Source: SB15 sp964639245 | GTDB taxonomy: Bacteria; Chloroflexota; Anaerolineae; Aggregatilineales; J027 | Reading direction: 5' to 3' | DNA: 64,000 nt | Assembly (NCBI GenBank): GCA_964639245.1 | Contig: CAZXCU010000017.1 | Coordinates: forward strand, 1 to 64,000 | In this document: piece by piece, positions 41,434-50,953 of the stretch | Layout of the letters: each line of letters begins with the position of its first letter | Numbering within the stretch: the stretch's first letter is position 1 | The notes under the pieces: model-generated | Told to the model about the DNA's origin: nothing | Databases searched by the model: none | The model's input: the letters and a program-made list of their open reading frames with translations, nothing else | Program-made: the position numbers and the translations under genes

Positions 41434-42246
41434 CTATAGGATTTTACCCATGACATCACGGATTTTATGCTGGTCAGGTGGAGAATAGGACGAAAAACGG
41501 GCTGGCACAACCGCGTAATTTACATCGTCGTCAAACACGCCATCCTCAAAGGTCTGCTGATAGACCTTATCAAAATCACAGGCGATAACATCATCGCCTA
41601 AAAGCGGAATATTGAGCGTAGGAATCAGCTCATTGATACCAAATTTATAAATGGCAGTTTTATCGTTGTGGGCAGGGTCGGTAATCGCAATATAATATGG
41701 CGTAGAAGTAGGGTCATTTGGATAAGCTGCAAGACCCTCAATCACCGAGCGCGTTTCATGCAAAAAATCAATTTCTATTAATGAAATTCCCAAGCGCGTA
41801 ATTAAATAGCGCTTTTCCTGATAATCGCCGCGTTTTTCTGTGCCAATTTTATTATTTGGGGAAACCACCTCAATCACTGTCACAGGTTTATGCGACTCAT
41901 AAATTACAACCGATAAAGGTTTATCCGTATCTTCCAATTCAGGCATATCCAAAAGTTGGGTCGGTTGCACGGTTGACGCAGCTAAATTTTGAGATGTTGG
42001 GGTAGATTTTTCCCTTAGCATCACGTCAGGGCGGACAATCTTTAAAAGTGGCTGCCCATTGCCTAAAGTTTTTAAGATTCTGAGTGACCCTTCTGTTTTA
42101 GCGCGGTACTGTCCATATAACTGACGATTGAGCGTGGTCGCCAGTATCGCAATAAATAAGTTATGAAAACCCGTATAGCTATCTTCATTTTGCAAATAAC
42201 TCATCAGATGGGCATTGACCCCTTGATAGCGATTTTTTTCTGCCAT
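41434..42246 (-). CDS. DUF4058 family protein, first of tandem pair
   Basis: 270 residues with the same blocks: MAEKNRYQGVNAHLMSYLQN, FHNLFIAILATTLNRQL, RPDVMLREK, LSVVIYESHKPVTVIEVVSPNNKIG, KRYLITRLGISLIEIDFLHET and PYYIAITDPAHN. It is followed 9 bp later by its paralogue. GAGG lies 5 bases before the ATG. The two paralogues and the 85-residue gene form one three-gene transcription unit. Confidence 0.78.
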   Translation of the reverse strand: MAEKNRYQGVNAHLMSYLQNEDSYTGFHNLFIAILATTLNRQLYGQYRAKTEGSLRILKTLGNGQPLLKIVRPDVMLREKSTPTSQNLAASTVQPTQLLDMPELEDTDKPLSVVIYESHKPVTVIEVVSPNNKIGTEKRGDYQEKRYLITRLGISLIEIDFLHETRSVIEGLAAYPNDPTSTPYYIAITDPAHNDKTAIYKFGINELIPTLNIPLLGDDVIACDFDKVYQQTFEDGVFDDDVNYAVVPARFSSYSPPDQHKIRDVMGKIL

Positions 42247-42257
42247 GACAACCTCTT

Positions 42258-42301
42258 TTGGGTGAGTTACGGGCGTGAGCGCCCTTAGAACACGCCCCTA
42301 C
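42258..42301. repeat. Small palindromic repeat, family B-like
   Basis: GGGCGTGAGCGCCC forms a perfect hairpin, followed by ACACGCCCCTACA. It lies between the DUF4058 promoter region and the divergent secreted-protein gene. A GGGCGT/ACGCCC outer pair recurs at 28471-28532. Confidence 0.55.
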
Positions 42302-42409
42302 ATTTTATCTATTATGACACAAGTTCCGCGAACACAGATTTTTTACATTCCGACTATATGGGTATTACAATTGGGGTGTGTTATAAAAGAAACTTATGGA
42401 GATTTCACG

Positions 42410-43255
42410 ATGCGAAAAATGATTTGGCTTTCCGCCAGCTTGGCAATCGGGATGATGGGACTCCTGCTGGCGAGTTGGCTTGTCACCGCGACTCCCGCCA
42501 GCGCCCAACCCGGCAGACGTACCCCGATGGCTACCGGAATAGGCCGTCCCACCCTTGATACCGGCGGCGCACAGGCCACCCTCAACGCGGCGGCAACGTC
42601 TGCGGCTGGCATGACCGGCGGAATCGAGCAAACTGCCCAAGCCATCCTGACTCAGATTCCCGCCCAGCCTTCTTTTCCGAACGATATGGTTGCCGCCACC
42701 GGAGAATTTATCGCTACGCAGGCACAGGGCATCGCCGTAACCCCGCTAGCCATTGATACCGCTTCGCTTTCGCCAGAACAGCAGCAAATTCTCAATACCT
42801 TTTTGCAATATGGCAGCGTGAATTACGACCCCGCTACCCAAACCGCGACTCTCAGCGCCGAATTGAGCGAAACTGCCATCAACGCCATTCTTGATCAGGC
42901 CGTCACCACCGCCGGATACAATCCCAACGATGTCAGCGCGGATCTGGTTACGGGTGGGGCGGTTGTCACCCTGTACAACATTGACCTTCAACAAAATGGA
43001 CAAACTGGAACGCTGGTGGTGGGGCTGGCAATCAGCGCGGTGAATGGCGAAATTCAAGTCGAAATTGTTTCCGCCGATTATCAAGGGAGGTCGATTCCGC
43101 CCGCCCTGCTTGAAAACATGGGCCTCAGTAGTGATTTTGCCACCCAACTCAATACAACAGTCACGGGAAACTCCACACTCGATTACACCATCAATACGCT
43201 TGTTTTTACGGAAACCAGCGCGGTTATTTCGATTTCCGTCAGTGTTGCGCCTTAA
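42410..43255 (+). CDS. Secreted protein of unknown function
   Basis: 281 residues from ATG 42410 (GGAG 9 bases upstream; an ATG at 42275 is in frame but lacks support). Residues 1-35 form a signal peptide ending ASAQPG. An Ala/Thr/Gln-rich low-complexity region (ATLNAAATSAAG) precedes a globular domain from about residue 110 with alternating strands (LSPEQQQILNTFLQYGSVNYD, GTLVVGLAISAVNGEIQVEIV, TINTLVFTETSAVISISV). It is not recognised. A TTATAA near 42380 may be the -10. Possibly a chaperone or carrier for hydrophobic ligands, but this is a guess. Confidence 0.6.
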   Translation: MRKMIWLSASLAIGMMGLLLASWLVTATPASAQPGRRTPMATGIGRPTLDTGGAQATLNAAATSAAGMTGGIEQTAQAILTQIPAQPSFPNDMVAATGEFIATQAQGIAVTPLAIDTASLSPEQQQILNTFLQYGSVNYDPATQTATLSAELSETAINAILDQAVTTAGYNPNDVSADLVTGGAVVTLYNIDLQQNGQTGTLVVGLAISAVNGEIQVEIVSADYQGRSIPPALLENMGLSSDFATQLNTTVTGNSTLDYTINTLVFTETSAVISISVSVAP

Positions 43256-43287
43256 AACGAACGAAGGGGATTAAAATCCCCTTCATC

Positions 43288-44577
43288 TTAAGAGAGGGGG
43301 TCGGGCGGGACGATTTTATACAGCTTGCCATCCTTGAACATATCCCCCACTGCCCCCTGTGTCAGCAAATACAATTCGCCTTTGGCATCTTGCCCCAACG
43401 AGTGAATCAGAAAATTTCGCAGCAGGGGTGCGCCGTTTTCATCCACCAACCGCAGTTCTTCCATTTGCCATGCGTGGTCGCCTTCTACGGGGGCGGCAAA
43501 AATACCGGACGTGCTTGTGATAATGGTCTGGGCAGAACTCCACTCGGCAAAAATATACCAGCCATACAAGTCAGGTATCTGATACCCGCGATAGACGAAT
43601 CCGCCAATAACCGAAATTCCTATCGTATGGTCATAAGCCATCACCGGGCCAATCAAGCGTGTGCCATCGGGGACAGGACAACGCCGCAAGGGTTCGGAAA
43701 ATTCGACCTTATTAAAACACTCGTAGCCCTCTTTGATGTTCCAGCCGTAATTCACCCCTTTATAAATCAGGTTAATTTCTTCCCATCGGCTTTCCCCCAC
43801 ATCCCCCGCGATGAGCAATTGACTACGTTCATCAAAGGAAAACCGGAACGGATTCCGCAGTCCCAGCGCATAAATTTCGGGTCGTCCACCGCCATTCACA
43901 AAGGGATTATCGGGTGGAATCGCGTAGGGGTCGCCGTGGTCAACATCAATGCGTAAAATTTTGCCGTGTGGATAGTCCCGATGTTGCGCCAAATTATACG
44001 GGTCGCCATGATCGCCCCCATCCCCCAACCCGATATACAAATAGCCATCCCAGCCAAACGCCAACTGTCCGCCGTTGTGGTTGCCATAGGGCTGATCAAT
44101 CATCAGGATGATTTTTTCGGAGGCGGGGTCAGCGCGATTCGGGTTGTTCTTGTGGAGGGTAAATTCAGAAATATAGGCGGTGTGGTCGGTATGCTCCGGT
44201 GCGCCTTCGCGGGTTAGGCCGCTAAAATGGACGTAAAATTTGCCGTTATCCGCAAAATCAGGATGCAGCGCAAAACCCAGCAAGCCCCGTTCATCATAGC
44301 GATACTGCACATTCACCATCCGATGATACAGAGTCAGCAGGGGACGCGGCAGACGTTCGCCGTTGCGGTCAATCACCCAGATTTCCCCGGTCTGCTGCGC
44401 GACAAATAAGCGGCCTGAGCCATCTTCGGGGGCAGCCAGCGCGAGGGGCAGTGTCAGACCATCCTCGACGAGTTCAAGCTGAATCACGATGTCCGATTCG
44501 GGAATGTCCATGTCTTGGGCGTTAATGGATGGAAAAATAAGCATGAATAACAATAAAACCAGAAAAAATTTACGCAT
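43288..44577 (-). CDS. Secreted PQQ-dependent sugar dehydrogenase-type (GSDH) beta-propeller
   Basis: A 429-residue protein with signal peptide MRKFFLVLLLFMLIFPSINA. It matches the soluble glucose/sorbosone dehydrogenase (GSDH) propeller: RLFVAQQTGEIWVID, ERGLLGFALHPDFADNGKFYV, YGNHNGGQLAFGWDGYLYIGLGDGGDHGDP, HGKILRIDVDHGDPY and IYALGLRNPFRFSFD. Members may use PQQ and oxidise aldoses in the periplasm, although many Chloroflexota homologues are unproven. The basic residue patterns around HxNG and RNP are kept, consistent with activity. GGGAG lies 5 bases before the ATG; the gene follows the lipoprotein (stop 44651) across a 73-bp hairpin spacer. Confidence 0.85.
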   Translation of the reverse strand: MRKFFLVLLLFMLIFPSINAQDMDIPESDIVIQLELVEDGLTLPLALAAPEDGSGRLFVAQQTGEIWVIDRNGERLPRPLLTLYHRMVNVQYRYDERGLLGFALHPDFADNGKFYVHFSGLTREGAPEHTDHTAYISEFTLHKNNPNRADPASEKIILMIDQPYGNHNGGQLAFGWDGYLYIGLGDGGDHGDPYNLAQHRDYPHGKILRIDVDHGDPYAIPPDNPFVNGGGRPEIYALGLRNPFRFSFDERSQLLIAGDVGESRWEEINLIYKGVNYGWNIKEGYECFNKVEFSEPLRRCPVPDGTRLIGPVMAYDHTIGISVIGGFVYRGYQIPDLYGWYIFAEWSSAQTIITSTSGIFAAPVEGDHAWQMEELRLVDENGAPLLRNFLIHSLGQDAKGELYLLTQGAVGDMFKDGKLYKIVPPDPLS

Positions 44578-44589
44578 GTCGCTCCCTTA

Positions 44590-44645
44590 CCTCACCCCCT
44601 GCCCCTCTCCAATTTTTGGAGAGGGGAGAAATTTAGGGTGGGGTC
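44590..44645. repeat. Family A palindrome between lipoprotein and sugar dehydrogenase genes
   Basis: A perfect stem of 11 bp (CCCCTCTCCAA / TTGGAGAGGGG) at 44602-44626 is framed by CCTCACCCCC and GGGTGGGGTC, together filling the intergenic space. It may stabilise mRNA or partly terminate transcription. Confidence 0.75.
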
Positions 44646-44650
44646 AAATT

Positions 44651-47600
44651 TTATTGCAGCGGCACGTTCTGGCGGAGAAGTTGCAGCAGTCGCAGCAGCA
44701 TTTCGTTCCGTTTGACCGCGCCATAGGTGGTCAAATTTTCGGTGGTGAGCAGCGCATTTTGTCCGTCACCGGGCGAAGTTAGCGTGAGGTCGGAATTCAC
44801 CTGTTCCACCGGAATACTTCGCCAGAGATTCCACAGAGGCAGGCCGTTGTTGTCGGCGAAGGTAGCAATAGCTTCATTGTAAGCATCAACCTGAGTCGGT
44901 GCGCCGGGAAGGGTCGCCAGCACCGGAATCGCGCCATAGGCTTGAATGGTCTGCACCATCAATTGCAGGTTGGTTTCAAAGCTGGCAATCGGCGTGCTTT
45001 CCAGAACATCATTCCGTCCGACCATCACCACCACAACACTCGGCTGATAGGCCACCATCGCGCAGGCAATTGGATTGGATTCCGCACAGCCTTCGGGATT
45101 GTTGGCAGGATTGATTAAATCCGCCGTTTTCCAGTTGGGGTTGGCTGCCCCGTCCGCCGCGTTGAGGACATTGCCTGCCCCAAGCGGTTGATTCAGGTAG
45201 ACATCCAGCGTGCTTTGCACATCCGATGCACCACTTAAATCGTAAACGCCATCCCCTGCCGCGCCGAGCAGTTCACGATCAGTCACGTCGCCAATCACGA
45301 TGAACACATTCGGCTGACCTGCGGTATACAGCGATTGCACCCCTGCCAAAAATTGCGCGTCGGTGAAATCGGGCAGTTCTGGCACACTAGCAAGTGGGCT
45401 GTCCGGCAAATCGGGTTCGGTGGGAACAGCCCCTTCAGCCACTGTAACGAGGAAAGTTAAGGACGAACTTCCCCCCCCGGCATCTGTTCCGGTAACAGTA
45501 ATCGTGGCTGTTCCAGCGACGCTGCCCGCAATCGTCACCGCGCCTTCACCCGTTTGTACCTGCGCGATGGTTTCATCGCTCGATATTGCGCTCAAAGTGA
45601 CTGGCGTACCTTCGGGGTCGGTCACATTGAGTGGCACGGTCACGAATCCACCCATATCCACCACTTGATCCGGCACAGCCGCAAACGCGGGCGGTTGATT
45701 TTCCTGTGCGATTTCCGTCGGTGGGGCAGTCACCAGCACCTGGAAGGTCATTTCGGATTGTTTGCCCGTGCCATCTTCGACCACCACCGTTAGGGCGGCT
45801 TGTCCGGCAGAAACCCCCGTCACCAGCACATTGCCTGTGCCATCCGGCGCACCTGTCGCAATCGTATCGGCGGAGGAGGTGATTTCGGCAAGGAAAGTTT
45901 GTGTGCCTTCGGGGTCAAATGAATTGATAATGACCGTCACAGTTTCACCCACACCGAGAGTCTGGTCGCCAATGGGGTCAATCAAGGGAACTTCATCGGG
46001 AATGGGCGTGGGTTCTAGCACAGTCACAGTGAAAGTTGTCTCGGCCTGCAAGCCAGAACCATCGTCCACCACCACGGTAATTTGTGTTTGTCCCGCCGAA
46101 ATGGGCGTGAGAATCAAATTCCCTGCCCCGTCCGATTCTGCGGTGGCGATGGTGTCCGCCGCCGAGAGGATTTCCGCAAAGAAGGTATTCACGCCTTCGG
46201 GGTCGCTGGCGGTGACAGGCACAAGAATCGGATCATTCCCCAGAATCAAAGTCTGGTCGGGAATGGTTTCAATCGTTGGTGAGTTGTTCGGGGTTGCGGT
46301 TGGCTCAAGTACCGTAATGTTAAAGCTCAGGCTCGATTGTCCCCCATCCCCATCTTCGGCGGTGAGGGTGATTTGTGTTTGTCCCGCAGCCAAAGGCGTG
46401 AGAATCAGATTCCCCGCCCCGTCCGATTCCGCTATAGCAATGGTATCCGCCGCCGATTCAATTTCGGCAAAAAACGGTGTTGTACCTTCGGGGTCAGTCA
46501 CCGTCACCGGAATAAGAATCGGATCATTCCCCAGAATCAGCGTCTGGTCAGCAATTGGCGCGATAATCGGCAGTTCGTTTGGCGTAGGAGTCGGCTCAAA
46601 GACGGTTACATTGAAACTGGCTTCGGATTGCAAACCATCGCCATCCTCGGCGGTCAAGGTAATTTGGGTCGTGCCGGGCGCAACGCCTGTAATGAGCAAA
46701 TTGCCCGCCCCGTCCGATTCCGCTGTTGCAATCGTTTCAGCAGCGGACTCAATTTCCGCAAAAAATGGCGTTGTGCCATCCGGGTCAACCACTGTCACGG
46801 GCAGCACAAGGGTATCGCCCACCTGGATAAGTTGCTCGCCAATCGGTGAAATTTGCGGCGGGTCATTGGGTACAGGGGTTGCAGTCGGCGCAAGGCTGAC
46901 CACTACACGCAAACTGCTGGTGGATTGTTCGCCATCGCCATCTTCCGCCACCAGATTAATCTGGGCGGTTCCCGGCGCAATGCCTGTAATGAGCAAATTG
47001 CCCGCCCCGTCCGATTCCGCTGTGACTATCGTTTCGGCAGAGGATGTGATTTCGGCAAAAAAGGCGGTGGTGCCTTCGGGGTCGGTCACATTGATCGGCA
47101 CGGTAATCGTTTCGCCCACAAAAACCGCCTGATCACCAATCGGGTCAATGATAGGCGCATCATTCGGCACAGGAGTCGGTTCAACAACGGTCACAGTAAA
47201 ATTGGTGCTGGACTGATTCCCGTCCCCATCTTCGACGGTCAGGGTCATTTCTGCCGTACCTGCCGCAATCCCCGTCACAATCAAATTGCCCGCCCCGTCC
47301 GATTCCACTGTCGCTATCGTTTCAGCAGAGGACTCAAGTTCGGCAAAAAAGACCGTGGTGCCTTCGGGGTCAACCGCGCTCACAGGCAGGATTAAGGGTT
47401 CATTGCCAATCACCACCGTTTGCGGCGCAATCGGTTCAATCAACGGGGCTTCATTCGGCAGCGGCGTTTCGGTGGGGGTAAAGCTCACCCGCACGGTAAA
47501 GGTGACGGGGGTTTGCTGCCCATCGCCATCTTCGACAATCACGGTCACGTCGGTTTGCCCCGCCGCCACCCCGGTAATGAGCAAATTGCCCGCCCCATCC

Positions 47601-49798
47601 GATTCCACCGTGGCGATGGTTTCTGCAGAGGAGCTGACTTCGGCAAAAAAGACCGTCGTGCCTTCGGGGTCACTCGCCTCAACTGGTACGGTGAGGGTTT
47701 CACCCGCTTCAACGGTTTGTTCGGGAATCGCAGCGACAATCGGCGCATCATTTGGAATGGGAGTCGCTTCTAACACTGTCACGGTAAAGCTGGTCGAAGA
47801 TTGATTGCCTGTGCCATCTTCCACCGTTAAGGTGATTTGTGCGGTACCGGGTACAAGTCCTTCAAGCAACAAATTGCCCGCCCCGTCCGATTCCGCCGTC
47901 ACAATCGTTTCGGCCGAAGACTCAAGTTCCGCAAAAAAGACTGTGGTGCCTTCGGGGTCGCTGGCCTCTACTGGCAGCACCAACAATTCACTACCAATCA
48001 CCAGCGTTTGATTCTGAATCGGCGTGATAACAGGCGGTGCATCGGGGGTGGCGGTAGCAGGCTCAAGCACCACCACATTAAAAGAAGCGGTTGCTGTGCC
48101 GCCGCTGCCATCACTCGCCGTTACGCTGATACGGGCGCGTCCGGGCGCAAGGGCTGTTACCAGCAAATTGCCCGCCCCGTCCGATTCCGCCGTGGCAATC
48201 GTTTCTGCCGAAGATACTATCGCAGAAAAGAAGGTATTCACACCTTCGGGGTCGCTAACTTCGACCACCACCGTAACGGTTTCCTCCATTGCCAGCGTAA
48301 CATCCTCAATCGGCGCGATGACGGGCGGTTGATTCGGTTCAGAGGAGGTCACCACCGTCACGCGGAACGTCACATTGCTTTGTTTGCCCTGTGTATCGTC
48401 CGCAATCACGTTAATTGTGGCTTGCCCCGCCGCTAACCCGGAGACTTCCAGCCCACCCGCCGAATTGATTTCCGCCAGCGCAATTTCCGGGGCTGCCGAT
48501 GACGCGCTCAGAATAGGAGTTGCGCCTTCGGGGTCGGTCACATTCACCGGCACCAGAATCGTTTGCCCGATTTGGACTTCTTGCGGGTTGATGGGGTCAA
48601 TTACGGGCGGGCGGTTGTCCGCCGGATTCAACACAGTCGGCGTAATTGAAGGAGTCACCGTTTGAGTCGGTGTCTCGGTACTGGTTGCGGTAACGGTTGC
48701 ACTGGATGTCACCGTCACAGTTAGCGTTGTCGTTGCGCTGGCAGTTGCCACCAGCACCCCCGAACACTCACCACGAATCGCAATGCTGCCAGAAGGAATC
48801 CATGCCAGCACGCCATTCACGTTGATTTGCCACCAACTGCCATCCCCTGTGCGCTGGAAAACTTCCCAGTTGGTATTGGCACGCAAGGTCAAAATGGCGG
48901 TGCTATTTTCATCTGGGGCGCTGCGTGCGGTCACATTATCCGTCGTAATCACCGCACGGCAGACTCGCGGATCTAAGGTCGCGGTGGCTACTACACCCCC
49001 GCCCGATTGCACCGGAATCGTAGTCGAAGTTGGCGCAACAGCGACAGAGGTAGCCGTGGCGGTAGGCACAAAAACGACTTCCCCCGTCACCGGCAGTGAC
49101 GCGCAGTTGCCCAAACGGGCCGTATACGCCGCGTCAATCCAGCCGCGCTGCCCCCGCACATTGACTTCAAACCATTCATTGCCGGCGGTGCGCCCCAACA
49201 GAGGAATCACTTCGCCAAGGGTGGTGGTTTGCACACTATTTGCGACACTGCTGGGTTGCGAAAGCACATTCAATTGATCCAGCAAAATCCGCACACGGCA
49301 GGTCGTATCCGCCGTTGCCACAGGCACCACCACCAACGGCGTAGCCACAGGCGTGGTCACCTGCGAGGCTTGCCCGACGACGGTAATTTCCACCGAAGCA
49401 GGGTCACTGGCGGTTTCATTGTGATAGGCAACCACCTCCAGACGGTATGTGCCTGTCTGAATGGGTGTCCACTTTTGCAGGGAGGCGAGTTCGGTTTGCC
49501 CGCTTGGATTGGGGCTGTTAATCGTGTTAATCACCGCGCCATTTTCACGGAGTTCAATCCGTGTTACCCCGGCGCTATCCCGCGCAATCGAATAGACCAG
49601 CACTTCCTGATTCACCGCCACTTCCGAACCTGTCAACGGTGAGTTAATTTCAACGGTTGGTTGGCTCGCTGCCGCATTTACATTGGCGGTAGGCGAGGCT
49701 TGACTGTCTTCATCATCCCCCCCACCTGTCAAATTACAGGCAGGCAGAATGAGGAAAAACAGCGCCAGAAAAAAAGCCAGTTCGCGTTTCAAGTCCAT
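44651..49798 (-). CDS. Large lipoprotein: SH3b domains, 11 Ig-like repeats, degenerate C-terminal SGNH domain
   Basis: 1715 residues. Lipobox LPAC with Cys21. Residues about 50-145: an Ig-like domain; about 165-235 and 280-350: two bacterial SH3 domains (CRVRILLDQLNVLSQPS; CRAVITTDNVTARSAPD); Thr/Ser-rich linkers; then 11 cadherin-like Ig units of about 97 residues, each with DPEGxxxFFAE, ESDGAGNLLxTG and EDGDGxQ; C-terminus (from about 1480) an SGNH-hydrolase-like fold with FIVIGDVTD and VGRNDV. The canonical GDS nucleophile is GDV, and the DxxH block is not kept, so hydrolase activity is unlikely. Such tall surface lipoproteins probably act in adhesion or cell-wall binding. GSDH follows downstream. 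Confidence 0.85.
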   Translation of the reverse strand: MDLKRELAFFLALFFLILPACNLTGGGDDEDSQASPTANVNAAASQPTVEINSPLTGSEVAVNQEVLVYSIARDSAGVTRIELRENGAVINTINSPNPSGQTELASLQKWTPIQTGTYRLEVVAYHNETASDPASVEITVVGQASQVTTPVATPLVVVPVATADTTCRVRILLDQLNVLSQPSSVANSVQTTTLGEVIPLLGRTAGNEWFEVNVRGQRGWIDAAYTARLGNCASLPVTGEVVFVPTATATSVAVAPTSTTIPVQSGGGVVATATLDPRVCRAVITTDNVTARSAPDENSTAILTLRANTNWEVFQRTGDGSWWQINVNGVLAWIPSGSIAIRGECSGVLVATASATTTLTVTVTSSATVTATSTETPTQTVTPSITPTVLNPADNRPPVIDPINPQEVQIGQTILVPVNVTDPEGATPILSASSAAPEIALAEINSAGGLEVSGLAAGQATINVIADDTQGKQSNVTFRVTVVTSSEPNQPPVIAPIEDVTLAMEETVTVVVEVSDPEGVNTFFSAIVSSAETIATAESDGAGNLLVTALAPGRARISVTASDGSGGTATASFNVVVLEPATATPDAPPVITPIQNQTLVIGSELLVLPVEASDPEGTTVFFAELESSAETIVTAESDGAGNLLLEGLVPGTAQITLTVEDGTGNQSSTSFTVTVLEATPIPNDAPIVAAIPEQTVEAGETLTVPVEASDPEGTTVFFAEVSSSAETIATVESDGAGNLLITGVAAGQTDVTVIVEDGDGQQTPVTFTVRVSFTPTETPLPNEAPLIEPIAPQTVVIGNEPLILPVSAVDPEGTTVFFAELESSAETIATVESDGAGNLIVTGIAAGTAEMTLTVEDGDGNQSSTNFTVTVVEPTPVPNDAPIIDPIGDQAVFVGETITVPINVTDPEGTTAFFAEITSSAETIVTAESDGAGNLLITGIAPGTAQINLVAEDGDGEQSTSSLRVVVSLAPTATPVPNDPPQISPIGEQLIQVGDTLVLPVTVVDPDGTTPFFAEIESAAETIATAESDGAGNLLITGVAPGTTQITLTAEDGDGLQSEASFNVTVFEPTPTPNELPIIAPIADQTLILGNDPILIPVTVTDPEGTTPFFAEIESAADTIAIAESDGAGNLILTPLAAGQTQITLTAEDGDGGQSSLSFNITVLEPTATPNNSPTIETIPDQTLILGNDPILVPVTASDPEGVNTFFAEILSAADTIATAESDGAGNLILTPISAGQTQITVVVDDGSGLQAETTFTVTVLEPTPIPDEVPLIDPIGDQTLGVGETVTVIINSFDPEGTQTFLAEITSSADTIATGAPDGTGNVLVTGVSAGQAALTVVVEDGTGKQSEMTFQVLVTAPPTEIAQENQPPAFAAVPDQVVDMGGFVTVPLNVTDPEGTPVTLSAISSDETIAQVQTGEGAVTIAGSVAGTATITVTGTDAGGGSSSLTFLVTVAEGAVPTEPDLPDSPLASVPELPDFTDAQFLAGVQSLYTAGQPNVFIVIGDVTDRELLGAAGDGVYDLSGASDVQSTLDVYLNQPLGAGNVLNAADGAANPNWKTADLINPANNPEGCAESNPIACAMVAYQPSVVVVMVGRNDVLESTPIASFETNLQLMVQTIQAYGAIPVLATLPGAPTQVDAYNEAIATFADNNGLPLWNLWRSIPVEQVNSDLTLTSPGDGQNALLTTENLTTYGAVKRNEMLLRLLQLLRQNVPLQ
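45440..48600 (-). repeat. Tandem 288-300-bp repeats encoding Ig-like domains
   Basis: The landmark TCCGATTC (complement of codons within ESDGAG) recurs near 46131, 46422, 46713, 47010, 47298, 47598, 47886 and 48180, giving periods of 288-300 bp, all multiples of three. High DNA similarity between units shows recent duplication or gene conversion. Confidence 0.85.
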
Positions 49799-49943
49799 CC
49801 CCTTTACAACTATTCATGCGGTGATAGGTCAAAAACCATCACCAGAAAATTCACATCAGCGCTCTACTATAGAGCATATATCACTCGCTTAAAAATACTA
49901 CCATCATAAGGCAAACGCGGGGAAAACGTGATTAAGGTTGGTT

Positions 49944-49978
49944 AAAAACAAAGGGCGAGTCCCGAATTGGACTCGCCC
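49944..49978 (-). terminator. Rho-independent terminator of the first peptide-permease operon
   Basis: On the minus strand a perfect 10-bp GGGCGAGTCC/GGACTCGCCC stem with 6-base loop is followed by TTTGTTTTT. It lies 35 bases beyond the DppC-type stop codon. Confidence 0.85.
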
Positions 49979-50013
49979 CCCATCAAGTGAAAGGAAAAAA
50001 GCGTGCTAAAATA

Positions 50014-50943
50014 TTATGTAGAACGGGGATCGAAGGCATCACGCAGCCCATCCCCGATGACATACAAACACAACACTGTCACCACAATCAGCGCACCGGG
50101 AATCATCACCAGATGCACCCCCCGGTCAAAAAAGCCCTGCGCGTTGGTGAGCATATTGCCCCAACTGGGCGTGGGCGGACGCACCCCCAACCCCAGATAA
50201 CTCAAGGCCGATTCAGTCAAAATCAACCCACCAATGTCGATAGCAAGGGTCACAATCAAGATGGAAAACACATTGGGGATGATATGAATAAACATGATGC
50301 GCCAAGCACTTGCGCCCGCCGCCCGCGCCGCAACGACATATTCGCGTTCGCGCTGGGAGAGGGTTTCGCCGCGCACCAAACGCATCGTGCCTGTCCACCC
50401 CAAGACGGTCAAAATGAAAATAAGCGACCAGACGGTGGGGGCCAGCACCGCCGCGATAATCAGCAGCAGAAACAGTTGTGGCACCGAATTGAGCGTGGTA
50501 ATGAACCACATCAAAATATCATCAATGATGCCAAAAGGCCCACCCTGATAGTATCCCGCGAAAACACCAATCGACATGCCTAGAATCAGCGACCCAATCG
50601 CCGAGGACACGCCGATGCCCAATGAAACCTGTCCGGCATACATTAAACGGGCAAGGTGGTCACGGCCTAAATCGTCCGTTCCCAGCGGGTGTCCTTCTGC
50701 TCCAATCGGTAAAAAGCCGGGGGAACTGCGGGTGTCGGTATAGCTAATATCAAGTGCCTGCGAAATCAACGGCGCACACACCGAAATAATAATCAGCGCT
50801 AGGATGACACTCAGCGCAATTAGCGTCAAATAATCGCGCCGCAGACGCCGCAGCGCCATTTTGGTCAGAGATTCGCCCGCATACTGTTCCTGATTGAGCT
50901 GAACAATGCTGCCTTCACTCAGGGATGGTGAGGTTGCTGCCAT
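50014..50943 (-). CDS. Peptide ABC transporter permease, DppC/OppC type (operon 1)
   Basis: 309 residues, about six membrane helices, with the conserved OppC N-terminal extension (ALRRLRRDYLTLIAL). The loop binding the ATPase contains the EAA motif EYVVAARAAGASAWRIMFIHIIPN. Other family features: GTDDLGRDHLARLMYAG, YLGLGVRPPTPSWGNML. It forms the permease heterodimer with the DppB-type subunit 50954-52021, 10 bases upstream. No ATPase gene follows. The gene ends before a strong terminator. Confidence 0.9.
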   Translation of the reverse strand: MAATSPSLSEGSIVQLNQEQYAGESLTKMALRRLRRDYLTLIALSVILALIIISVCAPLISQALDISYTDTRSSPGFLPIGAEGHPLGTDDLGRDHLARLMYAGQVSLGIGVSSAIGSLILGMSIGVFAGYYQGGPFGIIDDILMWFITTLNSVPQLFLLLIIAAVLAPTVWSLIFILTVLGWTGTMRLVRGETLSQREREYVVAARAAGASAWRIMFIHIIPNVFSILIVTLAIDIGGLILTESALSYLGLGVRPPTPSWGNMLTNAQGFFDRGVHLVMIPGALIVVTVLCLYVIGDGLRDAFDPRST

Positions 50944-50953
50944 GCGATTCTCC

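Noticed and set aside
45762..47132. Long open frame of 456 codons on the plus strand with many Ser/Pro/Val residues
   Set aside because: It is the antisense shadow of the Ig-like repeats of the lipoprotein at 44651-49798. Its periodicity comes from the 288-300-bp coding repeats, and it has no start signals.
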